From Erpobdella octoculata (taxonomy: Eukaryota > Annelida > Clitellata > Hirudinida > Erpobdellidae), in the NCBI GenBank assembly GCA_963978895.1, contig OZ022242.1:3159166-3223165 (forward strand): a DNA stretch of 64,000 nt, read 5' to 3'. The notes below the pieces were generated by a model, which did no database searches, was not told the origin of the DNA, and saw nothing but the letters and a program-made list of their open reading frames with translations. A program made the position numbers and the translations under genes. This document shows, piece after piece, positions 1-17,224 of this stretch; the stretch's first letter is position 1, and each line of letters starts with the position of its first letter.

Positions 1-1695
1 ATTGCGACTCTTATTAAAAAGAAGATAACAATGTTTTCTAAAATAATAGGTGACTATAAACCTGGTTATATTTATGGTAATGTTAAAATACATAAGAAAG
101 ATAACTCATTAAAACCTATTATTTCACAATATCCTGCTGTTACTTATAATGTTGCTAAAGAAATTAATAAAATTATTTCTCCTTATTGTCCTTCTCAATA
201 TAGTCTTAAATCTTTTTATGATTTTGTTGATCTTATTCATAGTAATGGAAGTTCTAATATAATTGCGTCTTTAGATGTTGAAAGTTTGTTTACCAACGTA
301 CCTGTTATAGACACTATAAATATAATTTGTAAGTGTGTTTATTCACATCCTAGTATTCAACCTCCTCAAATCAGCCCTGAAGTCTTGAAAGAATTACTTT
401 ATATATGTACAACGCAATCTCCTTTTTTATCACCTAATGGAGACTTATATGTACAAATTGATGGTGTAGCTATGGGGTCCCCGTTGGGCCCGACTTTCGC
501 TAATTTTTATATGGGTGATCTTGAAGCACGTGTATTTGAAAATCACACCAAACCTTTTCTGTATTGCCGTTATGTTGACGATATATTTGTTTCAGTTGAT
601 AACTTAGAAGAACTATTTAAACTGAGAGATGCATTTGTAAAAAATTCTAAACTACAATTTACTTATGAACTTGCTAATAATAAACATCAAATTCCTTTTT
701 TGGATTCTTTAGTTACTCGAAATGTATCAAAACTATCTTGCCAGGTCTATACTAAACCCACAAACACAGACAATTGTCTTAATTATAATAGCGATTGTCC
801 TGAAAGATATAAACTAAATGTTATTAATAATTATATTAATAGGGCCTATAAATTTTCCGAAACATGGTCTGAATTTCACAATGAAATTCTACAAGTGAAA
901 CAACTTTTGATAAATAATAATTATTCTAATTCTATTGTTGATGCAACTATAAATAAATTTATGTCACGTATTACTGATAAAAAACATGTTTCAAAACCTA
1001 ATACCAATAACTCATCAAATTCTTGTATAATTCCATTATATTATGCTAATCAGATGTCTAATAATTATAAAATAGATGAAAAAGTGTTGAAAAACATTGT
1101 GTATGATAATATTAAGGTCGTAAATAAAGATAATACACTCAAGTTACACATCTATTATAACAATGGAAAAACTCATAATCTTTTAATTAAAAATAGTATA
1201 AATAATGTTTCTAGCCCTGTAGCACAAACCAACCTAGTGTACCAATTTTCGTGTCCGTTTCCACATGGTCAGGTGGAAAATTACATTGGTCATACTAGAA
1301 CTACTCTGTCTCGTAGATTGACTATGCATTGTCAAAGTGGTGCCATATACCAACATATGTCAAGACAACATTCAATCAAACCATCACATAAATTTCTAAT
1401 TGATTACACCAGTATACTAATGAAAGAAAATCAACCCATTAAGTTAAAATTAAAAGAAGCTTTAGCTATTAATAAATGTAAGCCTTTAATTAATAAACAA
1501 TGGTATTCTTTTGATTTAACTCTTAAACTTTTTGGTTCTCTAAATAGTAATAAAACTAATAATAATAATAATAAATGTTTTAACTCATTTACAACTTCTG
1601 TTAAAAATATGCATGTTAATAGTGCCAATGTTTCTTCAGGTATTTCTTCGTTGAATGAATGTTTGTACCAGACGTTTGTGTTTCAAAGGTTATAG
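1..1695 (+). CDS. Penelope-like element RT/GIY-YIG polyprotein, 5' part outside window
   Basis: The open frame is already running at base 1, so the N terminus lies outside the window; the first Met is at 31. The protein is a reverse transcriptase fused to a C-terminal GIY-YIG-type endonuclease, the usual make-up of Penelope-like retroelements. Seen in the sequence: RT motif A as LDVESLFTNVP (about residue 80), a GVAMGSPLGP block (about residue 145), the catalytic YVDDI box (about residue 180), FLDSL after it, and near residue 415 the nuclease signature ENYIGHTRTTLSRRL followed by a conserved MH. The frame has no internal stop and ends at 1695, so this copy may be young. Products of such ORFs copy their own RNA at a nicked target in the nucleus. 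A hammerhead ribozyme lies about 250 bp after the stop, as expected for this class. Family assignment is firm; clade is not determined. Confidence 0.93.
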   Translation: MATLIKKKITMFSKIIGDYKPGYIYGNVKIHKKDNSLKPIISQYPAVTYNVAKEINKIISPYCPSQYSLKSFYDFVDLIHSNGSSNIIASLDVESLFTNVPVIDTINIICKCVYSHPSIQPPQISPEVLKELLYICTTQSPFLSPNGDLYVQIDGVAMGSPLGPTFANFYMGDLEARVFENHTKPFLYCRYVDDIFVSVDNLEELFKLRDAFVKNSKLQFTYELANNKHQIPFLDSLVTRNVSKLSCQVYTKPTNTDNCLNYNSDCPERYKLNVINNYINRAYKFSETWSEFHNEILQVKQLLINNNYSNSIVDATINKFMSRITDKKHVSKPNTNNSSNSCIIPLYYANQMSNNYKIDEKVLKNIVYDNIKVVNKDNTLKLHIYYNNGKTHNLLIKNSINNVSSPVAQTNLVYQFSCPFPHGQVENYIGHTRTTLSRRLTMHCQSGAIYQHMSRQHSIKPSHKFLIDYTSILMKENQPIKLKLKEALAINKCKPLINKQWYSFDLTLKLFGSLNSNKTNNNNNKCFNSFTTSVKNMHVNSANVSSGISSLNECLYQTFVFQRL

Positions 1696-1947
1696 ATAAT
1701 GTATGTGATTCTTCTTCCAGTCACGTCCTTGAAGTTGACTGTAATTCCGTTGTTAAAGGCTTTACTAACTGATCTTAATTATTTAGTTATTACTGTTATT
1801 ATTATAATTATTTTAATTTAAATATTTTTTATGTTGTTACATTTGTATATAATGAATTTAAATTTTATTTAAATTGTATTTTAATTCCTTTCAATTAGTT
1901 GTATCTTTTACCATTTAGTCACTGCATTTTATTTTAAAAAGTTAAAC

Positions 1948-1991
1948 GGCTCTGATGATGGCAAAAAATTGCCGAAATAGATCTATTAGCC
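1948..1991 (+). ncRNA. hammerhead ribozyme, minimal type I, PLE-associated
   Basis: All conserved core pieces are present in order. Stem I strand GGCT is at 1948-1951, the core CTGATGA at 1952-1958, stem II GGCAA/TTGCC at 1960-1973 with an AAA loop and one extra T at 1959, GAA at 1974-1976, a palindromic stem III at 1977-1986 (ATAGATCTAT), T at position 17, and stem I partner AGCC at 1988-1991. Predicted cleavage is after 1987. The tiny self-complementary stem III is the form reported for Penelope-associated hammerheads, thought to work as dimers. The unpaired T before stem II departs from the textbook motif, but the copy at 34.7 kb shares it. Confidence 0.78.
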
Positions 1992-2000
1992 TATAAGATT

Positions 2001-4788
<2,788 letters not shown>

Positions 4789-4792
4789 TTTT

Positions 4793-5039
4793 CCTACGAG
4801 CCTGGCAGAATTTCCGGATAACTTGGTCACATTATGGTAACATACTTTATAACAGTTTCTTCTTCAGATGCAATAAAAAACGTTGGGCGCATACAGGCAA
4901 CAACATCAAAACCTTAGTAAAACTGTTATAAAAAATAATGCGCCCGCAACGTTTTTCGTTGTATATGAATTAGAAACTGTTATAAAGTATGTTACCATAA
5001 TGTGACCAAGTTATTCAAAAATTCAGCCAGGCTCGTAGG
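4793..5039. mobile_element. palindromic MITE, ends CCTACGAGCCTGGC
   Basis: The left end CCTACGAGCCTGGC and the right end GCCAGGCTCGTAGG are complementary. Complementarity continues for about 100 bp on each side, including TTGGTCACATTATGGTAACA, so single strands would fold into one long hairpin. There is no coding sequence. Target duplications are unclear because both flanks are AT runs. Confidence 0.75.
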
Positions 5040-5925
5040 AATATTATTTTATACTTTTTAGTGCGTAAGAAAAACGTTGTTTTTTAAAAATGTATTTTTA
5101 TGATGTAAAAAATTTATTTTTCTGGGACAAAAATTTTTAATTTAAAAAACAAAACAAACTGCAATAAATAAATATAGTATCACTTACTTTCTCCGGATAT
5201 CCCAAGGCTTGCAAAAATGGTTGCTATGTTTAATAGCATGCATTTTCTTAAAAACATTGTTGTCAATGTTTATAAGATTGTCCCAAAATTTTCCCGGAGG
5301 CGGAGGTGAAAAAATCCCACTTGTATAAATTTCTTCTCAATTCTAATGTAGTATCCAACAGGTTGGAGCTCTTCCGACTGTACTATCACTTCAGCACGGT
5401 GCCCGACAAAGACAGGTACGTCGCTTATATCAGTTAAGAAATTAAGCATAGCTGACTGGTAAGGTAACAGAATGGGCTATTCATTAAATAAGGCTTAGTT
5501 TGCACGTTCAATAAGTTAGTTTTTACTACGTGGCGTTCTGTATGTTGAAATGAGCAGTTTTTAATTATTTAAGGAAATTGGGACAAATAAATTTATAAAT
5601 GAAATTATTTAAAACGAATTTAAAAACTCTTTTTTTATTATTTTTCTGTATAATTTGAAAGACTAAAATTCTTTCACACTTTTATTTTTCAATAACCACT
5701 AAAGTCTCAGAACAGCCAATCAACGTGTCACTCCCACTTGAATGCAAATATCTTATATCTATTATATCACATTATGTTTCTTGCAGCACAATACTCTACT
5801 ATAGAATTTGAACAACAAAATTTATTTTTATTATCATTGTTCAAAGTCACAGCTTGCTTTGCTGGTCGTTCCTGACCGAAAATCTACCGGATTTTTAAGA
5901 TATGGGCGTTATCTATATATATATA
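5040..5925. other. non-coding AT-rich stretch
   Basis: No gene, tRNA or terminal-repeat structure was recognised. Short ORFs are chance. Confidence 0.5.
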
Positions 5926-6471
5926 CTAGCGGGGTTACCCGGCGTTGCCCGGGGTTTTTAGAGGTTTTTCTAATGTTTGTCTCTCTCGCTCCCGTTCCCT
6001 TCTCCACTTTCCCGTTTTCGTAGCGTTCCCGGTCGCTTTTCCGCTCTCGGTCGTTTTCCAGCTCCCGGTCGCTTTCCCGCTCAGAAGTTCTGTTATCAAT
6101 TTTCTCTCTTGCTCGCGTTTTCTTCCAAGCTTGCTCTCCCGATTCCAGTCGCTTTCCGCGTTCCCGGTCGCTTTCCGCGTTCCCGGTCGCTTTCCGCGTT
6201 CCCGGTCGCTTTCCCGTTCCCGGTCGCTTTCCCGTTCTCGGTCGCTTTCCCGTTCCCGGTCGCTTTCCCGTTCCCGGTCGCTTTCCCGTTTCCGGTCGCT
6301 TTCCCGTTCCCGCTCACGCTTGCTCTCCCGTTCCCGGTCATGCTTGCTTTCCCATTCCCGGTCACGGTTGCTCTCCCGTTCCCGTTCCCGCTCATTTTCT
6401 CTTTTACATTCTTTCATAACTTCTGTTAGCCTATAAAACGCAAAATAGATTTGCTAAGACTATATATATAG
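5926..6471 (-). mobile_element. Helitron, family H-II, copy 1
   Basis: Read on the minus strand the right end is CCCGG-GCAACG-CCGGG, a hairpin, then GTAACCCCG and CTAG next to T: a good Helitron 3' terminus. The body is an array of an 18-bp unit (GACCGGGAACGGGAAAGC and variants) that is open in several frames as Arg/Glu/Ser or Arg/Ser/Leu repeats. The outer end matches the inverted copy at 53.5 kb from CTTAGCAAATCTATTTTGCG onward. The 160-residue RERE-type ORF on the minus strand and its plus-strand shadows are repeat artefacts. Confidence 0.7.
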
Positions 6472-6477
6472 CGACTC

Positions 6478-7520
6478 TGCCAAAGCTTTTGACAAAGGCC
6501 CCATAAGAGACTGAATAGCGAACTTGAGCCAATAGGAATAGATGGAAAACTCCTTCAATGGTTAAAACCCTGGCTTTTGTACAGAAGACAAAGAGTTACA
6601 GTGAGAGGAGAACAATTTAATTGGATAAAGGTGTTAGGCGGAGTTCCACGAGGTTCAGTTTTGGGGCCAATTTTATTTATAATTTATATCAATGACCTAG
6701 AAAATGGTGTTACATCAAAGATATATAAATTTGCAGATGATACAAAATTATGCAAAGAAATAAAATCTGAGAAGTTGCTGATATATTAAAAAAAGACTTA
6801 AATAAATTATACAATTGGTCACAAGATTGGCAGATGACGGTTAATGTGGAAAAGTGTTATGTCTTGCATATGGGTAGAAAGAATAAAAAATTTAAGTATG
6901 AAATGGTATTCAATTAAAAGAAACTTCAGAAGAAAGGGATTTGGTTGTAATCGTTTGTTCTAATGGCAAACCATCTTTGCAATGTGCTAAGGCTGCCAGC
7001 AGAAGCAATCACGTGCTGGGGATGATTAAAAGAACCATTGTAGGCAGGGATACAAATTTAATTCTAAAGCTGTACAAGTCAGGATAAGACTGAAAAGTGT
7101 CAGGCCACCTTTGGAATAATTTTGTGCAAGTATGGAGTTCGTATCTTAAGCAGAATATAAATATAATAAAAAAAAGTACAAAGAAAAGCCACAAAATTAA
7201 TAAAAGACATACAAGCTTTAAGTTATAATGACCGACTAATAAGGTGTAAATTGACAACGCTTGAGAGACGAAGGACAAGAGTCGATTTAATACTGACAAA
7301 CATGTTACCATTAATTCAGAAAAATATTTTGCAAGAGCTTTATCCAACACTAGAGGCAAAAACAAAAAGCTCTTAAAAAAAGAAAAGAACATGCTCTATG
7401 AAACAGAAGTTCTTCAGTTCGAGGGTCATTGATGAATGGAACAAGCCTAAAGAAAAAACCATCAACTCTGAATTAATGATCAATTTATCCATATGTCATT
7501 TTTAAATTTTAAATTTTTGT
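6478..7520 (+). pseudogene. CR1-like LINE RT fragment, frameshifted
   Basis: Pieces of a non-LTR reverse transcriptase appear in different frames. The 70-residue ORF at 6577-6789 has GVPRGSVLGPILFIIYINDL and the catalytic FADDTKL. After a frameshift come SQDWQMTVNVEKC, then ERDLVVIVCSNGKPSLQCAK, NHVLGMIKRTIVGRD and LWNNFVQVWSSYLKQN, which is the thumb/C-terminal order of CR1 elements. Several stops and shifts make it dead. The 5' end is truncated near 6478. Its 3' end leads into the pentanucleotide array at 7583, most simply the element's own 3' repeat tail. Confidence 0.85.
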
Positions 7521-7582
7521 TTAAATGTCTTAAATAGTAGTGAATATTACAAAGTAATTTGATTTTTTATTCACAATAATAA

Positions 7583-7890
7583 TGTTATGTTATGTTATGT
7601 TATGTTATGTTATGTTATGTTATGTTGTGTTGTGTTGTGTTGTGTTGTGTTGTGTTGTGTTGTGTTGTGTTGTGTTGTGTTGTGTTGTGTTGTGTTGTGT
7701 TGTGTTGTGTTGTGTTGTGTTGTGTTGTGTTGTGTTGTGTTGTGTTGTGTTGTGTTGTGTTGTGTTGTGTTGTGTTGTGTTGTGTTGTGTTGTGTTGTGT
7801 TGTGTTGTGTTGTGTTGTGTTGTGTTGTGTTGTGTTGTGTTGTGTTGTGTTGTGTTATGTTATGTTATGTTATGTTATGTTATGTTATGT
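7583..7890. repeat. (TGTTA/TGTTG)n pentanucleotide array
   Basis: TGTTA units at both edges flank a long homogeneous core of TGTTG units. This symmetric pattern suggests one A-to-G variant spread in the middle by slippage. The array starts about 60 bp after the CR1 relic and probably grew from its 3' tail. The ORFs over it (LCCVV repeats) are not genes. Confidence 0.95.
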
Positions 7891-8149
7891 AGTAACGAAA
7901 TATTTACTGTTAACTTGACAATTAGTTGGAAACTTTTTAGGATCATATAAAGTTAACATAAAGGCAAATACAATATATGATTCATACTTATGTACAGAAA
8001 ACACTATAATATTATACTTTTCTAGATAAAAAATGTTTAAGTTTAAAAAATAATAAGTTCTTGATTTTTACTGTATTTAAATCATATTTTTATTCTACTA
8101 AAAGTTTTGGTCCTTAAAAATTGATTGCAAAATCAAATACTATAAAAGT

Positions 8150-8550
8150 TGAAAATAATATTATTAAAAGAAAAATTAAAAAAACACGCTTTTATCTAAA
8201 TGCACTAAAAAGGTTAAAATAATTTTCTCACCAGCATAAAGCTAATACCTAAGAGAACCAACGGTAAAATGTTTAATACAAAAAATAAAAGCGTGTAGTC
8301 GGATTTCTTGAATTCTAAAATTTAATTTAGCTTATAGGTTGATGATACCTTTTCTAAAAGTTCTGAAAAGTTTCAAACCACTGAACAATTGAATCATTTA
8401 TAGTAAATTTATACGCTTCATGCTTTTATTTTTAGTATTAAATATTTCGCCGTTTCTTCCCTTATTAGCTTTGAGTTGGTGAGAAAATCATTTTATCCTT
8501 TTAGTACATTTAAATAAAAGCACGTGTTTTTTTTAAATATTTTTCAATAG
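8150..8550. mobile_element. long foldback MITE
   Basis: The left arm, from about 8176 (AAAACACGCTTTTATCTAAA), is an imperfect reverse complement of the right arm ending near 8540 (TTTAAATAAAAGCACGTGTT). Pairing continues through TTTTCTCACCA and AATAAAAGCG-type blocks for about 150 bp per arm, with roughly one base in five changed by eye. No ORF. Exact ends are uncertain. Confidence 0.6.
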
Positions 8551-9278
8551 TATTTTTAAACCCATCTATGCTGGGTGTACTATGTGTACTAATAAGAATC
8601 CTACACGAGCCGATGCATCGGAAATCGGATGAATTTAATAACTCGCCCATATAGGTAATCTGCATAATTCATCGTGCAAATTCTCACTTGCTTTTTAACT
8701 GCCGTTGGCTTAAAAAATCAATAACACTTCTAAGACAGAAAACATATTTCTATTTCTTATTGTAACTTTTACTACCATATAGTGATAAAGTTATATATTT
8801 ATATAAGAAGTTATAAAGACACGAGGCTAGGGTAATAATAAAATTAGGTTTGTGTAAATACCGAAACAGACAAAATGAGTTATTAAAAATGAATAATGCA
8901 ATTACAAAATATACTAATTCATGCATGAAAGTAATTTATAATTAACTTATTCAGGGATTTCATCGTAATTATTGTCTATTTCATTTGCAGCTGTGTTGAC
9001 TTCATTGACTCCTTGCTGAAGGTGTTGATAGGTTCTATTTGCTGTATTTCGATCTTGACTGCGTATTATCACCTCATATAAACCTGCAAATGCATCTTTA
9101 TTTGTTTATTAAGGTAATTGAAAATGTTAGTTGAAACAGCTTTACCATGAGACAAAATTTGTTAACTTTTATGCTTGTGGTATTATTTGATCAGCCAAAT
9201 TTAAAGTAATAACATCCCAATTGTTATCAATTTTGATGTATAGTTTGTGTAAATTGCTACCCTTTTTCTAGACAAGGT
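8551..9278. other. no feature recognised
   Basis: AT-rich, with no convincing ORF or terminal repeats. An isolated ATTCATCGTG at 8667 matches the unit of the array at 45.9 kb once only. Confidence 0.45.
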
Positions 9279-9454
9279 GTTTCACGGTTTTTGCATGGCA
9301 GACCGAATTTATTAAGTGGTCAATCATTAGACATCACCTGGAATTTCGTTCCATACTTTTTAAAGCCATTTTTCTCCAAGACCAACTTATCCCCAATGTT
9401 TTGGAACTAATGACCACTTAATAAATCTAGCCCGCCATGGAAAAATTTCGAAAC
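9279..9454. mobile_element. small hairpin MITE
   Basis: The two ends are inverted copies: GTTTCACGGTTTTTGCATGG on the left and CCATGGAAAAATTTCGAAAC on the right. Both are followed inward by a perfect ATTTATTAAGTGGTCA / TGACCACTTAATAAAT pair. Arms are about 48 bp around a core of about 80 bp. Non-coding. Confidence 0.65.
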
Positions 9455-9639
9455 ATATTGACGCTGCATCACATGTGTCATCATCACCTACCTAATTCAA
9501 GTTATTGCCACTAAACACGAAACTGTTAAAAACCTTTTCTGCAACAGGAATATTTTTGGTAAATTTGATCTAGCAATCTTTCTAAACTCTCCGATGGATC
9601 TGACGACTTTTCCAGAATCTGTTAGAGTCTAGCAACACT

Positions 9640-10378
<739 letters not shown>

Positions 10379-10479
10379 TTTTTAAGGCATACTCCGTTAA
10401 AGATACTTGCTCATTTGGCATTTAGCAGTTTACGAACCGTATTCTCAATACATTAATATATATATATATAATGCAAAAA

Positions 10480-13430
<2,951 letters not shown>

Positions 13431-13623
13431 CTGAATACGAAAATAGTCACATTTATCAAAGCAATGTTTTTTAAATAAAATTCAAATGCTATTTTAAATT
13501 ATTTAAACATACATTTTTTAAAAATCATATTTTCAAAAAAGTTGTTTTTCACATATAAGCCTATAAGAACTAGGACATATTTGTAAGATTTTATTAAGTT
13601 ATGCAGAATTGCTAACACAAAAA

Positions 13624-13693
13624 CATACATACATATATACATACATACATTCATACATACATACATACATACATACATACATACATACATACA

Positions 13694-13721
<28 letters not shown>
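13624..13721. repeat. (CATA)n microsatellite
   Basis: Tandem CATA with two variant units; it abuts the 3' tail of the SINE. Confidence 0.95.
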
Positions 13722-13724
<3 letters not shown>

Positions 13725-13986
13725 GAAATGAAATGAAATGAAATGAGTTTATTTATATAGCGCCAGATAAGTCAGAGGCGCTTACGAAGGTTCCTTTGGA
13801 ATAGGAAACTTCGAAGAACACGCTATTTTCATAGACATGAGAAGTTAACCCTAGATAACGCTGAGTTGACGTGAGCACATGTGAGTTAGTTTCTTGCTGA
13901 AGGAAATTACGTGCCTGGACCGGGAATCGAACCCGGGTCCTACGACTCTCAAAGCCGGTATCTATACCACTAGACCAACACGTCCC
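13725..13986 (-). mobile_element. tRNA-derived SINE
   Basis: On the minus strand the head (13986-13908) is tRNA-like, with an A-box-like TTGGTCTAGTGGTATAG and a perfect B box GGTTCGATTCC within CCCGGGTTCGATTCCCGG. A body of about 160 bp follows, then GCGCTATATAAATAAACTC and a (CATTT)n tail. The GCGCTATATAAA 3' part is like tails shared between animal SINEs and their partner L2/CR1 LINEs. It sits inside a CATA microsatellite, which continues on both sides. The head is not a functional tRNA gene, since the body follows without a terminator. Confidence 0.82.
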
Positions 13987-14137
13987 ACATACATACATAC
14001 ATACATACATACATACATACATACATACATACATACATACATACATACATACATACATACATACATACATACATACATACATACATACATACATACATAC
14101 ATACATACATACATACATACAGACATACATACAGACA
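13987..14137. repeat. (CATA)n microsatellite
   Basis: Long CATA array directly at the 5' end of the SINE, with CAGA variants at its right edge. Confidence 0.95.
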
Positions 14138-14139
14138 TC

Positions 14140-14670
14140 TGAAATTATGTATGTAGATAAGCCTCACAAAACTCCAACGCATTTCCTTAAACAAGCAAAC
14201 ACGGTGGAGTTCAAATAAAATCGACAAATGCTGGGCTCAATCATGCATAAATCAATTTAGAGTTAGAGAAGATTTTGAAAACCTTATTCAATAAATTTGT
14301 ATCGTATTCTATAGCTTTAACCATTATTTTAATCTTAATGTAATTTATACGTTTGAATTTTACTTTGAACCCACCTTGAATTAAAATTAATTGGCAAACA
14401 TTCAAATAAGCGTTGATTTTATACTGAAACATTTCAAAACAAATTTGATCTCCAGCCTACAAAAACTGCTTAACTGGGTGACTAGGTGATGTTTTTCACA
14501 ACGACTCATAACTAATTTGTCGATCTCATATATAATTATGAGTTAATATCCGTTTTCTTTCAACAAAATTGAAAATTCTAAAATTAACAATTATGGATTA
14601 TAATTGCTGATCAAACTTCAAAGCCTTTATTTTATATATCATACATAATAGAAACTTCAAATTATTTACA
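14140..14670. other. no feature recognised
   Basis: AT-rich spacer without ORFs above background. Confidence 0.45.

Positions 14671-14675
<5 letters not shown>

Positions 14676-14714
<39 letters not shown>
14676..14714. repeat. short (TA)n tract
   Basis: About 20 TA units. Confidence 0.9.
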
Positions 14715-14719
<5 letters not shown>

Positions 14720-14894
14720 AATGTATTTAAACAATAATCGTGACATATTTTAATTTGTTTCTCATTGGTTAAAGCATGGAATTTCTAATATAACAAAATA
14801 TATTAAAAAGTCCATGGTTAAAGCCAACTAGTAAAAGTTATGCTTTGATATTTTAACTGTCTTTATTCGTGATTACGCAAGCATTTACCTAGGC

Positions 14895-15180
14895 TATGTA
14901 GTTCTGTTCCCGTTCATTCTCCAATTCCTGTTTTCGTTCGCTCTCCCGCTCATTTTGTGACTGATTTCACTTCTTTTTTTTTTACAAAAATCTTCCCCAT
15001 TGACTCTCAAGGTTGCGTGAAAATTTTATTACGGTCCGATGAAAGGACATACATACATACATACATACAGTCCAGAGGTGTCCATGGGTCCATTTTGGGC
15101 GACCCAACCCACCAATTGACATATTCGACCCAGCCCAACCCACCACAAGATGAAAATTCCTGACCCAACCCAGCAACAAA
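14895..15180 (-). mobile_element. H-II Helitron-type fragment plus GGGTTGG-type repeat
   Basis: 14900-15045 reads on the minus strand like the 5' region of H-II copies (compare 52.9 and 37.0 kb: TTGAGAGTCAATG, and a TTTTCAC / ATTACGG block). It is followed by CATA units and a stretch of CCCAACCCACC motifs common in dispersed repeats. No gene. Confidence 0.45.
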
Positions 15181-15189
15181 AATTCTGTA

Positions 15190-16310
15190 AACATGTATAT
15201 TAACGTGTGCAAATTTTTAAATATATCAAGAGTGGCTCAGAATGCCCGCACGCAATAATTTGCTTTTTAAACTTCTGATAGGAGGTGCTAATTTTGATTT
15301 CTTCTTTTAAATTTTATTTTTGAACACCAGATATCGCCCAATACACAATATATCTACATTTTCTTGGCTTTTTCAAAATCAAAGTCGTGTAATACTTCAA
15401 AACAAGGTAAATTCTTACAAAGCGGGATATAAGAAAATGGAATTAAATGGAACATCGAGTAGGTATTATTATTTCTTAAACACTCGGTTTAAAAAAAAAC
15501 ATTACAAAAATTACAATGAAACAAAAACACATTATGACTACATGTTTTAACGCGGTTTATTTTCTTACGTTTATAATTAATTTTCTATTGAATATATTCT
15601 GAAAACTTGAAGTTGTTTATTATTGCGTTGTTATTCAGTCTACATTTATGCTGATTCAAAGTCTTGAAGCTCTGTGTAGTCGGTAAGTTTGTGAAAAATT
15701 AATTGCAAGATAGCAGACGACTGACAAGTGAAGCTAATATATAAGTCCAAAAGACATCAACTAAAATAAAAAATCTAGAAAAACCTTTGCTTACAAACAG
15801 CAGCTGAATTGAAATCTTCTGAGTTATTCTTTTTAAACATTAGCAAAATTACCACGAATAAAGAAATCTGTAATTCAATTAAACATTACACACATTTTTA
15901 AATTTTACATTTAAGACAATCTGTTGAAAAAAAATTTTTTTATTTACAGCTATTTTTCAAGAATGAATATTATATAGAGATATGCTGTTCATCGGCTCTT
16001 TTCAACATTTTTTCGTTGTACGAAAGAAAAGCTTTAAAAAAAACAATTTAATTTTTGGACTGCTTGAAGTATTAAAATAAAATTATGACCTAATTCTGTT
16101 GTTATTATATAAATAACGTTTCATTATAATTTTCGAATCAATTTTAAAATAAAGTAGTACTGAGTGTCTAAGTTTGCCAACTTTTGGCTTTTGCATAGCA
16201 GAAGCCGAATTTCATTATTTTTTGTCTATATATTTTTTAAATTGGGCTCTTTTTCATTAAAATTGCATTTTAATCAGCTATTTGCTAATAATGTATTTAT
16301 TCAGAACTAA
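15190..16310. other. no feature recognised
   Basis: AT-rich; the longest ORF (15320-15550) has no recognisable motif and ordinary AT-driven composition. Confidence 0.4.
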
Positions 16311-16317
16311 CAATAAT

Positions 16318-16500
16318 GGCAAAACACGAGAAATGGAGTGAGGAGTCGTTGAAAGTTGCTGTTACTGCTGTCAAAAGTGGATCGCATTATTTGTTAGAGC
16401 TGCCTCATCTTCGTTAAAAATTCCATAGAAACACTGGCTATTTGGAAAAAGGTATCGAGTCAAAGCAGTCTCTTGGTCTAAAACCGGTATTCAGTTCTGT
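16318..16500 (+). pseudogene. pogo/Tigger-like transposase N-terminal relic
   Basis: An ATG at 16318 opens MAKHEKWSEESLKVAVTAV, which matches the pipsqueak-type helix-turn-helix start of pogo/Tigger transposases (K-W-x-E-E-S-L-K-x-A-V). A stop follows after about 33 codons, and the same frame goes on with a GLKPVFS-like piece where the family has a Gly-Pro-Leu block. No DDE domain was found downstream. A short dead fragment. Confidence 0.5.
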
Positions 16501-16965
16501 AAACTAGCGATTCGTAACGTTGAAGTCGAAGTTATTTATAACACAATATTTCTCGAATTATCTTTAACTTTAATATTCTTCGTTGAATATAATCTTTTAC
16601 TTGACTCAAATCTGAATTATCTCACTTTGTAGAATTTAGCACAGTTCTAACAAATCTTTTGATAAATAAAATTTCTCTTACCAAGATCACCTTTATTTTT
16701 TTAATGACTATCATCTGAAAACCTTTAATAGGAAAAAACTAAATAACAATTATATATATATATACATATATATATATTTAAACACACATATATATATATC
16801 AATGATAAAAAAAATTATCGCACACACAAAGTCACAAGAGCAGAAATATACTTATATATATATATATATATACATATATAAACGACTATTGTTTAAACAT
16901 AACTAATCACTATAAAATGCACACATACTAAAATAAAATAAACAAATATCACGAAAATACTTAAG

Positions 16966-17202
16966 ATGAACCATCTTCATCTTACAAGTTCCAAAGAGGA
17001 ACAGGAACTAGTGACATGCATCATCTGCATGCAAAGTGACACATTTCAAGAGTTTATCAAATTTTTCAATATCCACAAACCCCTTGGGAATATTTTTATT
17101 ATAACGAATAGACATAAATCTCACATTGATGCTGAAGCCTTTGCTATTGTTGAAAAGGACAACAAAAAACTACTGCCATCTTATACATCGCATAAACTCT
17201 AG
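16966..17202 (+). other. unrecognised 78-residue ORF
   Basis: An ORF with normal-looking composition (MNHLHLTSSKEEQELV at its start) but no family I recognise. It lies just upstream of a LINE remnant and could be part of an unknown repeat. No splice signals or promoter were identified. Low confidence that it is a gene. Confidence 0.15.
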
Positions 17203-17224
17203 TTTAAACTACTTTATGATCAGA

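Noticed and set aside
5935..6436. Arg/Glu/Ser and Ser/Arg/Leu repeat ORFs of 100-200 residues (also at 53.1-54.1 kb)
   Set aside because: They follow an 18-bp non-coding array inside Helitrons and are open on both strands at once.
7582..7950. LCCVV-type ORFs
   Set aside because: Translated pentanucleotide microsatellite.
13908..13986. tRNA gene
   Set aside because: A and B boxes are good, but a SINE body and tail follow without a terminator; it is a SINE head.
13499..14227. Cys/Met/Tyr/Val and His/Thr/Tyr ORFs (also at 56.9-57.25 kb)
   Set aside because: Translated CATA/GTAT microsatellites.
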